Below, one piece after another: positions 43,626 through 54,679 of a stretch of DNA of 64,000 bases. Source of the DNA: Asterias amurensis (lineage: Eukaryota > Echinodermata > Asteroidea > Forcipulatida > Asteriidae); contig NC_092665.1 of assembly GCF_032118995.1 (NCBI RefSeq), positions 4,686,001 through 4,750,000 on the forward strand, in the 5' to 3' direction. The notes beneath the pieces are model-generated. The model saw only the letters and a list, made by a program, of their open reading frames with translations. It did no database searches and was not told the DNA's origin. Position numbers and translations under genes: made by a program. Within the stretch, counting starts at the first letter, position 1; each line of letters opens with the position of its first letter.

Positions 43626-44261
43626 AATTTTAAAAGGTATTAGAAAATGCTTCAAAACAACAGAATTTAGCCATTAACTTAAGGTTTGGTGTAACGTACC
43701 CCAGAAAAGGTGTCTTCAAATCAGTTTGTTGAAAAAAAAATTGTTAAAGCTTGACTTGAGTAGTATAGTAAAACGTTCGTGTTAAAAGCAATACACAACT
43801 GGCCTTATGTTGCTTTATGTGCTTGCAAATTAGTCTGTTCTGACAAAATACATTAAAATTGACAATGTATTATTTTTTTCTGACCTTGTTTGAGGTAACA
43901 ATTTAATTTAAAATTTAATAAATGTATGTTCAATGATAAAAAGCGAAACTGCCGTTGGAGTTTTTAGCCAAGGGGGCAATGATGTGTCATAGAAACAATT
44001 AGGTGAATATTTTTGCTCGAATAAGATGAAAATGTTATGTTTATTTAAACAAAACTAACTTCGGTGTGCTAGTGTAGTCAACACATTCGCTTTGCTTACC
44101 AATCGGGCACTTCGAGCCGGATGGTGGCGCATTACTTCTTCCTTTTAATTTGTTTAAGTTTACAGATTTTAGTGATTGGTAACTGTAAATGTAATCATTC
44201 GATAAATATGTTATGGGGAATGATAAAAAGTGATCAGACAGAAACAAAATCACACTACAAT

Positions 44262-45712
44262 TGCACGCACGTTAATCTTTGGCAGCGTCTAGCGGCCGTG
44301 GCATGACGCGGCCAACAAAAACATTCGGACGCGGCTGTGACTTCGTGTGCGCGCCCTCAAGCGGTGAAATGAGTGTTTGCATACGTCGTACATGTGTTGT
44401 TTCGTCTGCTAATGCAAACAAACAACATGCACGATTGGACTGAGTGATGTGAACGGCGTGAATTTTAAAGTTGGGGGGGGGGGAGGGGCTCAATATTTCT
44501 CTATTTCTACCTCTCAAGTAGAATTTTAGTTTAAATCTATTTGTTGAAGTATAGTGTCATGTTTTATTTAGGGATTTCAACATTGAAAAGTGAACAATTA
44601 ACACATTTCTTTTATAAACACCAAAATAAAACAACCTTTTTAAAATAAAATTATTTTGGTTGACCCAACCATGCCCAACTGGTGTGTAATGATAATCAAG
44701 CACTGTTATACTAGATGCTTTCTGAGTCCTGCAGGAAAGAATTCACAGGCTTACTACTCGGGTGAGTTTAACCCAAGACCTCCCGCATAATTATTAGAGC
44801 AGATCTACACCAGATGTCAAGAGACCAGTTCGATAATAATGTTTATTGACAATGGGTACAGCAAACAATTTAAAATAAATGTAATCCTACCTCAGTATTT
44901 ACTTAGCCTGTGGATTTTCCCCCCTGCAGAAATAAGAAACCCCTGACAGTGCTTTCATCAGTGTTCTAATATTCTTGCAAAACCTAGTATTACATCTATT
45001 TTAATTAAACAATATTGTAGGTCCAATGGGTGGGTGGGGCGATTGGGTGGGAATTGATGTGGATTACTGTGGAGCACACCCCTGTCCCAGACTACCAATA
45101 ATCACACAATCAACAATTAATTAAGACACAGGAGATAAGTTTAACTTTTGAGACGTGAGGTATATTTTCACCAGCTCTGCCTTTTATAGGCCAACATAAT
45201 ACAAGTTTATAGAGCATTGCCCATAGTTTAACCAATTAGGAGATAACAGTGCGAGAACACGCTCTTCACTGCGCATAATGACCGGGTTGGTGGCTGGTGC
45301 TGTTAACGGTCTTCGCACTGTTATTTCCATTAGTAAATACCTTTTTAACGAAATAAACAGCTTAAGTGTCAATACGTCACGCTATGCATACGATCAGTCA
45401 GTTCAAAAATTACATTGAAAACTTCGCGTGTGCAAAACCAAAAACAAAAACATTTCACCTAACCTTATTGACTTAAATTCGTTATCACAATCGCGAGAGT
45501 GCAATACAGAAAAATATAGTGCATCTGCGTCCCATCAGCCTGGTTGGATATGGAACGCATATAAGGAAGTGGTATATTTATCTGTATTCTACTCACGCTT
45601 TTTTGATAACTTGAAACTATCATCCGTTAATACATCCCCTTGTGATCAGATTTTGACCAATCAGTACCTGGAAACTGTCCAAGGTATTTATTAATCAAAC
45701 TAAAAGGCCAAC
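44262..45712. other. Unassigned stretch after segmental copy 2
   Basis: A GC-richer start (44262-44410) with 'aaaaacattcggacgcggct' resembles words at 47606-47680 ('acattcggacac'). The rest is AT-rich. 45495-45560 resembles one arm of the hairpin at 47953-48050. No gene is supported. Confidence 0.35.
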
Positions 45713-46162
45713 TTAAAGACACTGGACACCATTGGTAATTGGTGTATTTCAACATTTGATAAAATAACAAATCTGTGAAAATTTGAGCTTAATTGGTCTT
45801 CGAAGTTGCGAGATAACTATGAAAGAAAAAACACCCTTGTCACACAAAATTGTGTGCTTTCAGATGCTTGATTTTGAGACCTCAAAATCTACTTCTAAGG
45901 TCTCGAAATCACATTCGTGAAAAAGTTACATCTTTCTCACAATGTTTTATACTATCACTAGCCTTGCTCAAGGCAGTCGCATCATTCACTCCGAAAAAGA
46001 CGCCGTTGTAAACCCACCCGTATACACTGTGCGTGGTGCGTTTAATCACACCACACGACCCACCCGTATACAGTATCACCCTCTCCTCATTACTCGTTAC
46101 CAAGTAAGGTTTTATGCTAATAATTATTTTGAGCAATAACCAATAGTGTCCACTGCCTTTAT
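45713..46162 (+). mobile_element. MITE of the TTAA family with internal insertion
   Basis: Ends 'ttaaagacactggacaccat' and 'caatagtgtccactgccttt'. About 115 bp of foreign sequence at 45958-46075 interrupts the right part; it contains 'ccttgctcaaggcagtcgca', which resembles a SINE core, and a duplicated 'acccacccgtatacac' word. Confidence 0.78.
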
Positions 46163-47084
46163 GTTGACGCATGATTCTAAAAAACACGGTTCATAGACAT
46201 CATCACTATGGCATATAAACTGTGTTTTTACAATCGCTGCGTCAATATATTCATTGGGCGACCATCGCAAAACCGACTTCAAGGCCCTCATAACAATTCC
46301 TTTGCATCATTTTAGAGAGATTAGTAAAACAATGTCACAAAATTTATTAGCATGTACAACTAGTTTGTTACTCTGAGTGAAACTGTGCCCTAGTCATAGC
46401 TGGTTTCTGAGTAGTCGAAAACCTGACTTACAGTAGAACTTAAGAATGAACTTTCCAAATTCTGTATCTGAAGACGTAAGGACGCATCTAACCCATCATA
46501 GGACGAGTAAGAGATAGCATAATCGTACTGCTTTGTGAAATCGGCTACTGGAGTTGTTCTGCTCCATCCATCATCATGTCATATAATACAGATGCTTTTT
46601 TTTTTTTTGGGTGGCTGTTCCTCCTGGTCTTACCATAAAGATCTTACCGGTCATCCTCGTACTCCTCCAAACACCAAAGATGACAGTACACCGGGCATGG
46701 AGAGGTCATGTCTTCATAAAAGGGCCATGATATAGGCCTACGGCTGCACGTTTCATCTTCCATCCTTCCCTAGTTGAGGGGTGTTTTAATTCCTGAAGTT
46801 AAAGTATGAAAGTAATTTTCAGTTACCACCATGACAATTGTGTTTTATTTTTACCAGAGCAAATATTACCAGTGAAAGCCCAACCAGCCCTTCAATCTCA
46901 GCTCACCCATGGGAGGTAAAAGTAGACCTACATAGCTCACCCATCATGACCCTGTTACTGGGTCTATTCTACCTCCATGGTCCTACAGTTAACTAAAATG
47001 TTCTAAGAGTAAGACCACTAACCCCCCCCCCCCCACCCAAAAATAAATAAAAATAAAAAATGAAAATTACATTTTACACAATTT
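46163..47084. other. Unassigned stretch left of the tandem duplication
   Basis: A weak foldback-like segment at 46415-46535 resembles the 'ggacgagt' repeat. There are a poly-T run at 46589-46600 and a poly-C run near 47022-47035. No gene seen. Confidence 0.35.
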
Positions 47085-47509
47085 TGCCTAAGTTTATCAT
47101 GTTTATTATTAAAAACCCAATCGTTATGTCACAACTGTCTGTTCGTGATTGCAATAAACAGATGACAGGAATCCCAGGATGATGATAATTTCGTACAAAA
47201 CGAAACGAGCAACGCTAGGGTAGGTTTGGGTTGTGAGTTATTGTCAAAAACAAAACAAAAATTAAAAAAATTAAATGCAGGATAAAAACACGACCCGAAT
47301 TAGCAATACAACACGAAAAGTGTGACATAATTATCACAGGTCGTCTTCTTCTTTATCTAAACATCACTTACACTTGAAGGTTTCACCTGTAGCAGCTTTA
47401 GCAGAAGTATGTAGTACAGTTTCTAGACCCATCGTAAGTATATGTAGCACTAGCATGTAGCATGCAGTAGACGACAAACCACACACCACACACACACAAT
47501 ATCAACAAA

Positions 47510-47820
47510 ATGGCGTTCCGGCCACAAGCAAGTCACCTCCGCTTGTGGCTTAAATCTGTGACGTCGCGGCCGCAGCCACGGCCGCAGCCAAAAGAAAAAA
47601 AACATTCGGACACGACTTCAAAATGGCGCGCACTGCCAGCGGCCGCAGCCGCCGCCGAAGTCGAAACATTCGGACACGGCCTCACTTGCAACATGCTAAA
47701 TTTCAAACTTCCGAGCGTTATTTCACAACGAACAGCATTCATGCGCACAAAGTTTAGAACGTAACTTTTGCACTGTCTGTATACGGAGCGTGACAAAATC
47801 ACATTTCACAATGCGCACTG
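47510..47820. other. GC-rich island in the tandem unit
   Basis: A notably GC-rich, CpG-rich stretch with NotI-type 'gcggccgc' words and repeated 'acattcggacac'. Overlapping frames of 84 (plus) and 89 (minus) codons exist here and again at 55103-55413. Both are low-complexity Ala/Pro/Arg and neither shows a domain. It could be a CpG-rich promoter, but I see no supporting transcript structure. Confidence 0.3.
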
Positions 47821-47952
47821 TGTAATAAAAAGAGAGGAAGTAGGATATAAAACAGAGGTCGTAGCATATGTTTTTATCCCCCTAGTAGTTCGAGCTTCTG
47901 ATTGGTGGATTAGCGCGTACTGGAAGATAATATAAGTTATCACACAAGCGCG

Positions 47953-48050
47953 AGTGGAATACGAAAAAATACAGCGCTTCTGCGTCTCATATTTCGGCCT
48001 CCGAGTTGGATATGGGACGCAGACGCTCTATATTTTTTCGTATTCCACTC
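47953..48050. repeat. Hairpin, arms of about 40 bp
   Basis: 'agtggaatacgaaaaaatac' and 'cttctgcgtctcatat' mirrored by 'atatgggacgcagacgctct' and 'ttttttcgtattccact'. Copy at 55546-55643; single-arm relative near 45495. Confidence 0.8.
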
Positions 48051-49440
48051 TGTACGCACACACTATGAGCATGACGCTTAATTTGTAGCACAAAGATTGA
48101 ATAATATTGGCTGAGCTTCTACGACACAGGCCCTGTTCTTTATATACCCATCCCCCACCTACTCCCTTGCAAAAGCCACTGAACAAATAGAACTGTGCAC
48201 ATTAAAACTATAAAAATAAATAATGAACTGTCGCAAATGCTTTCAACAGGAGATGTTCTCGAGATCGACGATGATCACAACCCGGATGGTGATGGGGAAT
48301 TTGTCAATGAGGACGCTGCACAAATTGATGATGCTGCTGAGGGTGTCGACATGCGAGCAAGAATAGCACAACTCATTTCTGCACCAGTTGAGCGCCCACA
48401 GCATCTTGCACAACACGACTATTTTTTGTTACACGGTTCTGGGCCAACAGAAAATGAAAATTAAGGCTCGTGCAAAATATATAGCTCTTTGGTATGGAAA
48501 AAAAACCTTTAGGCTACATCCAATACTGAATTCTGTCCAAACCGTGTAAGCCAAATGTAACATTTTTTATCATGATAATTGTCTGTGTTTGTTCGTTCGT
48601 TTAGGAAAGTGTTGACTGAAGGTTCTTACTTTTGGTAAGGTTGACTGTAATGGGTTATATTCTGTTGTATGGTGTTATACAGGACAGCCTCTGCTGGACC
48701 TTCACATAACTACGACGGACCAACTCACAACTACGACAGACCAACTCACAACTACGACAGACCAACTCACAACTACTACAGACCAACTCACATCTACAAC
48801 AGACCAACTCACAACTACGACAGACCAACTCACAACAAACAACTCACGACTACAACAAAACAACTCACAACTACAACAAACAACTCACGACTACAACAAA
48901 CAACTCACGACTACAACAAACAACTGACAACTACAACAAAACAACTCACAACTTCTCAGGACACAAATCATGTAGTTGTGAGTTGGTCTGTCGTAGTTGT
49001 AACTTGGTCTGTCGTAGTTGTAACTTGGTCCGTCGTAGTTGTGTGAAGGTCCAGCAGAGGCAGTCCTTTGTATGAACACCATACAGCAGCAGAACATAAC
49101 CCACAGCCAACTAACCAAAAATAAGAACCTTCAGTCGAAATTTTTCAAAATGAACTAATCAACACAGTCAATTCTCATGAACCAAATTTTACATTTCGCA
49201 CAACAATTAAAGACAATCGAATGACTGACTATGGGTTGTTTAGCAAAATGGTCAGTTTTATTTTTATTCTTCTGCAAGGTAGAGCATCTTCAAATCAGTT
49301 TGAGCAACAGTTATAATTTGTTTACTGTATGCAGATTTGTGTGTCAAATTTGACACTTCAGGCCTGGTTCAGATTGGTGTTTGCTATATTATAATATTTT
49401 TTATCAGTACATGTACAGGTATGTTTATGAAGGGTGTACA

Positions 49441-49456
49441 TAAATATAATAATAAT

Positions 49457-49490
<34 letters not shown>

Positions 49491-49985
49491 TTAATAATAA
49501 CAACAACAACGACAACAACAACGACAACAACGACAACAACGACAACAACGACAACAACGACAACAACGACAACAACGACAACAACGACAACAACGACAAC
49601 AACGACAACAACGACAACAACGACAACAACGACAACAACGACAACAACGACAACAACGACAACAACGACAACAACGACAACAACGACAACAACGACAACA
49701 ACGACAACAACGACAACAACGACAACAACGACAACAACGACAACAACGACAACAACGACAACAACGACAACAACGACAACAACGACAACAACGACAACAA
49801 CGACAACAACGACAACAACGACAACAACGACAACAACGACAACAACGACAACAACGACAACAACGACAACAACGACAACAACGACAACAACGACAACAAC
49901 GACAACAACGACAACAACGACAACAACGACAACAACGACAACAACAACAACAATAATAATAATTATAATAATAATAATTATAAAC
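49441..49985 (+). repeat. 9-bp microsatellite array (acaacaacg), unit 1
   Basis: A short (aat)n stretch, then about 48 almost perfect copies of a 9-bp unit from about 49507 to 49940, then (aat)n again. It produces spurious long frames on both strands. Identical at 57034-57578. Confidence 0.95.
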
Positions 49986-50028
49986 AGTGAACAGTGAAGG
50001 GAACTTGTGTGATCCGTTTACTGTTTAA

Positions 50029-50571
50029 ATGTTTCTACCGACGTCCACACACTTTCAAGGGTTGAAAATAGAACAGTTTAAACCAGTCTTTTCAGTCAAA
50101 AAACCAAAGCAAAATGTGTTTACAAATTATGAGAAATATTCCAGCAAGAAAAGGGATGTCAATCATTCAAAAGGGATGTCAAAAGTTGTAGAGACCGACC
50201 AGGTCAAGATCCTTTGGGACTTTAACATTCAGACCGATCATGTTATACCACATAGGCGTCCGGATGTTGTGCTATTAGATAAAACGAAGAAGATGTGTCA
50301 TCTCATTGACATAGCTGTGCCAGGTGATATAAGGGTAGCTTCGAAGGAGATGGAAAAGATCGAGAAGTACCAGGACCTGGCTAGGGAACCTCGTAAGATT
50401 TGGCAGGTAAAGGTAAAAGTAGTCCCCGTGGTGGTTGGAGCACTTCGCACCATTCCCAAAGCACTGGGGAAACATCTAGATGAAATAGGGACAAATGTGA
50501 GGGTAGATCTGTTACAAAAGGCAGCGCTTTTGGGAACAGCGAGGATCCTGAGAAAGACTCTTGAGATCTAA
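50029..50571 (+). pseudogene. Non-LTR retrotransposon 3' ORF fragment, R2-like C-terminus
   Basis: A 180-codon open frame. Its core VETDQVKILWDFNIQTDHVI, HRRPDVVLLDKTKKMCHLID and IAVPGD is followed by EKIEKYQDLAREPRKIW, VKVVPVVVGALRTIPKAL and KAALLGTARILRKTLEI. This is the familiar tail of metazoan non-LTR polyproteins. RPDVV...D...IDIAVPGD resembles the catalytic PD...D core of the restriction-like endonuclease in R2-type elements (family knowledge). The reverse transcriptase upstream is missing, so this is a 5'-truncated copy. The stop codon is followed by about 80 bp of 3' UTR and the TAA array. Identical in unit 2. Confidence 0.75.
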
Positions 50572-50653
50572 GGCTACGGGACGTAGCCCGACTCGAGGAG
50601 TTACCGGCACAAAGGAATATGACATCTTTCTTTTGCATGCTGTGATAAAATGA

Positions 50654-51378
<725 letters not shown>

Positions 51379-51409
<31 letters not shown>

Positions 51410-51950
51410 TTGATAATAGTAATAATAATAGTAATAGTAATAGTAATAGTAATAGTAATAGTAATAGTAATAGTAATAGTAATAGTAATAGTAATAGTAA
51501 TAGTAATAGTAATAGTAATAGTAATAGTAATAGTAATAGTAATAGTAATAGTAATAGTAATAGTAATAGTAATAGTAATAGTAATAGTAATAGTAAAAGT
51601 AATAGTAATAGTAATAGTAATAGTAATAGTAATAGTAATAGTAATAGTAATAGTAATAGAAATAGTAATAGTAATAGTAATAGTAATAGTAATAGTAATA
51701 GTAATAGTAATAGTAATAGTAATAGTAATAGTAATAGTAATAGTAATAGTAATAGTAATAGTAATAGTAATAGTAATAGTAATAGTAATAGTAATAGTAA
51801 TAGTAATAGTAATAGTAATTGTAATAGTAATAGTAATAGTAATAGTAATAGTAATAGTAATAGTAATAGTAATAGTAATAGTAATAGTAATAGTAATAGT
51901 AATAGTAATAATAATAATAATAATAATAACAATAATAATAATAATAATAT
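51379..51950 (+). repeat. (TAATAG)n array, unit 1
   Basis: About 520 bp of a 6-bp unit with a few single-base variants (aaaagt, aataga, aattgt) at the same relative places in both units. Unit 2 (58981-59546) is one repeat shorter. Confidence 0.97.
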
Positions 51951-52044
51951 AATACAAAACATTTACAGGGCGCTATAGAAAGAACAGAGCGCCTAACATT
52001 AACAAAGGGAGGGCAACATAAGGTAGTGTGTCTTGTTCGTAAAG

Positions 52045-52350
52045 AATGTTCACGTTGTCACCATCTTGGTCATGTTCCCTGTTTCCATAATAGTAATGAA
52101 TGCTAACATTCATTGTGCAAACATGGCACCAGCCTTAGTTTGGTTACAATGGAGTATAAAGTCAAGATGGCCACACCGTGATAAAGGTTTATAATCACGC
52201 TGTCACCATCTCGGTCATGTTCCCTGTTTCCATAACAGTAATGAATGCTAACATTCATTGCGCAAACATGGCACCAGACTATTATTTTGTCCAGCCTCAG
52301 TTTTGTTACAATGAGAATGAATGGAGTAAAATCAAGATGGCCACACCGTA
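52045..52350. repeat. Tandem duplication, units of about 150 bp
   Basis: Two head-to-tail copies with 'catgttccctgtttccataa' and 'aatgaatgctaacattcatt', diverged by substitutions and a small indel. Repeated at 59641-59946. Confidence 0.8.
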
Positions 52351-52517
52351 ATAAAGCAACATCATAGACGGAGTTTTTGTCAACCAAGATTCTAAAACTA
52401 GGAATACAAAGATAAACGATGGCCCTAGTTTTTAAAAATGTTTGCTTACAACCAAATTACAAGTTTGCAGAAAAGTCTACTTTGGTGACAAAATCTAGTA
52501 GGTCGGTTGCATGTTTG

Positions 52518-52814
52518 CTATATTATTCGGCCGTCCATGCCAACCTGCGTGGTCTTGTTATCAACAATGAAAATACATACAATCTGTGACTGGACAATGG
52601 CATCAAAGAGACAATGTAAATACTCCAGATAACGAGGTTTCAGATTGTCAAAGATTTTATAAGCCTCAAAAATAAGAGGTAGGGCCAATAACGATAACCT
52701 CTTGTGAAACAGCAGCAATGACACAAAGGGCTCATGTAGTATTGTCCAAGGTCTTTTACGCAAGCACCGGCTCGCTACTATGAATTCAAGAACTGCATAG
52801 TTACTATACTGCAC
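52518..52814 (-). other. 98-codon ORF of unknown nature
   Basis: The minus-strand frame begins MQYSNYAVLEFIVASRCLRK inside the arm of the foldback at 52745-52993 and contains FHKRLSLLALPLIFEAYKIF. No domain is recognised. The start lies within a repeat and no homologous frame exists outside the tandem unit. Probably not a gene; same at 60114-60410. Confidence 0.15.
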
Positions 52815-52993
52815 GGTATATAACAGTACTTAATACCGTGGGGTCGAAGCATGGTTTTTCGAGGTTGTTGTACCTCATACAACGAGGCTGCAACTAGACT
52901 CGGTATCAAGTACTGTTATGTACCGTGCGGTATAGTATCTATGCAGTTCGTGAATTCAGAGCTGGCCGGTGCTTGCGTAGAGAGGCTTGGACA
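52745..52993. repeat. Foldback element of about 250 bp
   Basis: Arms 'acgcaagcaccggctcgcta' and 'tatactgcacggtatataac' are mirrored by 'gttatgtaccgtgcggtata' and 'gctggccggtgcttgcgtag'. Copy at 60341-60589. Confidence 0.8.
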
Positions 52994-53068
52994 AGGCTAG
53001 GGCTCATAAAACCAATTCACCAACACTCTACAAAAACCAGAAACCTGTATGTTGTAATAATAACTTAC

Positions 53069-53209
53069 CCTCAACCATAAGGAAGAACCCGTCTTTGTTC
53101 TTCTGAAGTATCTCAATGACCTTTTCTACCATCTCAGACAATGAGGGCTCACCCCCTACGTCATTCATTCGGTTACCTTCAAATTGCATGTGACTGGGCT
53201 CAAACAAAC
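53069..53209 (-). CDS. Alkaline phosphatase exon (GLFEP...FFLMVEG), copy B, unit 1
   Basis: A 141 bp exon with acceptor 'tacctttcag' and donor GTAAGT. It reads [40 protein letters not shown] and FFLMVEG after a split Gly codon. This matches the family block GLFEP.dM.yE..R......PSLsEM...AI.iL.kN..GFFL.VEG, whose final Glu is a metal ligand. The phase-1 boundary fits the donor of the DEWQ-type exon (TTA G|GTGAGT) to its right. The exon is intact, but its neighbour is damaged. Identical at 60665-60805. Confidence 0.88.
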
Positions 53210-53468
53210 CTGAAAGGTAAGCAAAGTTAATACAACTGTCAAATAAAAGTTTCAATATTAAATCGTCCTGGCTTTAGTTACAAAGTTCAAACCTACGCCT
53301 TTTCACTTTTCCGTGAATAAATCAGATAGTCAAAGGTATCCTCCGTGATTGACTGCTCCCTATTAAGACGGACACGTAATATTATTGTGATATAAAAAAA
53401 TGAGTGCAAACAAAGTAATGTAATGATGTACAACCAATACTTTTAGGTTTGCTGGAATATAAAACGTG

Positions 53469-53612
53469 TTAAAGACACTAGACCTTTGGTAACTGTCTAA
53501 GACTAGTCTTAACAAAATTTGAGCTCAATTGGTCTTCGAACTTGCGAGATAATAATGAAAGAAAAAACACCCTTGTCACACGAAGTTGTGTGCTTTCAGA
53601 TGCTTGAATTCA
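53469..53612 (+). mobile_element. MITE fragment of the TTAA family (left half)
   Basis: Starts 'ttaaagacactagacctttg' and continues to 'gctttcagatgcttgaattc', then stops. Duplicated at 61065-61208. The corresponding place in copy A (about 24510) has none. Confidence 0.72.
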
Positions 53613-53821
53613 AGATCAATTACGGCACCTAGTCTAAATAACGTGCCAAATAAGTGACACAACCTTCGATACCAAAATGAATACATGAACGTTTAGCCCA
53701 AGATTTATGCGGCGCAAAAGTTGTAGGCACAATCATGTTCCGAACGACATGCCTTGGTTGGCTGTGCCATACAGACGATTGTTCGTACTTCTTCAAATTG
53801 GTACATGAAGCAACAACTCAC

Positions 53822-53909
53822 CTAAAAGGTTGTCAGTTTCAAGTGGATTGACGTCTTTAAATTGTTCCAAATTCCACACGTACTTGCTGTTTATCTGCTT
53901 GCCATTCGT
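53822..53909 (-). pseudogene. Alkaline phosphatase exon (DEWQ-type), copy B, 11-bp deletion, unit 1
   Basis: Equivalent to 24775-24873 with the same acceptor and donor. 11 bp are missing after DEWQA, which shifts the frame ahead of the SKYVW...DNLLG part. Unless an internal acceptor ('gcaagcag') is used, the exon is disabled. Identical at 61418-61505. Confidence 0.8.
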
Positions 53910-54161
53910 CTTAAACAAAACATAATATTGTAAAACAATTAGTGAAACAAATCCTTGCTTGATTGTTTCAATTCGTAGTATATAGCAAGAGCTTCATGTG
54001 ACCGAAAGAAAATTAAATGTTGTGGAACTATAACAAACATCTATAAAGTCAAGGTTTGATCAAGTGAAACTATTTTGATGAGAGATACTTCTACAAGAAC
54101 ACAACATTTTAAAAGAACATAAACAGACAAGAATAATTAAAGGTGAATAGATTAATGACCA

Positions 54162-54546
54162 TTAAAGACACTGGACTATATTGGTAATTGTCAAAGACCT
54201 CTCTTCTCACTTGGTGTATATCAACATTATGCATAAAATAACAAACCTATGCAAATTTGAGCTCAATTTGTCGGCGAAGTTGCGAGATAATAATGAGAGA
54301 AAAAAACTCCCCTGTCACACGAAATTGTGCGCTTTCAGATGCTTAATTTGGGACCCTCAAAATATAATTATGAGGTCTCGAAATCAAATTCGTGGAAAAC
54401 TACTTCTTTCTCGAAAACTACGTTACTTCAGAGGGAGCCGTTTCTCACAATGTTGTATACTATCAACCTCTCCCAATTACTCGTTACCAAGTAAGGTATG
54501 CTAATAATTATTTTGAGTAATAACCAATAGTGTCCACTGCCTATAA
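54162..54546 (+). mobile_element. MITE of the TTAA family, unit 1 (full length)
   Basis: The best-preserved member: 'ttaaagacactggactatat' at the left and 'ccaatagtgtccactgccta' at the right. The paralogous site in copy A (25090-25093, 'accattaaataagtt') is empty, which shows insertion at TTAA. Identical at 61758-62142. Confidence 0.88.
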
Positions 54547-54583
54547 ATAAGTTTGTCTGGATTGTTGAAGATCATGATCGTTT

Positions 54584-54679
54584 TTACAAATCCAAAATTA
54601 TGTATGATGTTACTAAACATTTGATTGACAAAGCTCCTAGCTTAGGAGTAAAACGTAACTACTAGTACTAAATTACATG
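54584..54679. repeat. Half of a foldback palindrome at the duplication junction
   Basis: Only the left arm and loop of the palindrome seen whole at 25139-25275 and 62180-62312 remain. The right arm is replaced by the first bases of unit 2. Confidence 0.85.

Larger units (their letters stand above)
30344..44261. repeat. Segmental duplication, copy 2 (partner 1054-14434)
   Basis: Collinear with copy 1 in direct orientation. An extra stretch of about 110 bp near 30440-30530 ('gaataaaccccgtgatacaa') is absent at the corresponding place near 1135. Other differences are a longer region after the phosphatase exon, a fourth promoter repeat unit, a MITE insertion before the C1q gene and a deletion through the THAP remnant. 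The right boundary is the word 'cacactacaat', after which unrelated sequence starts. Confidence 0.9.

Noticed and set aside
47510..47802. Overlapping 84- and 89-codon frames in a GC-rich stretch
   Set aside because: GC-rich low-complexity sequence open on both strands; no domain, and conservation is explained by the identical tandem duplication.
49337..49997. Frames of 217, 189 and 187 codons in the 9-bp array
   Set aside because: The repeat length is a multiple of three, so every frame stays open; homopeptide output only.
52103..52387. 94-codon minus-strand frame
   Set aside because: Reads through a local tandem duplication and repeats its own segments; no domain.
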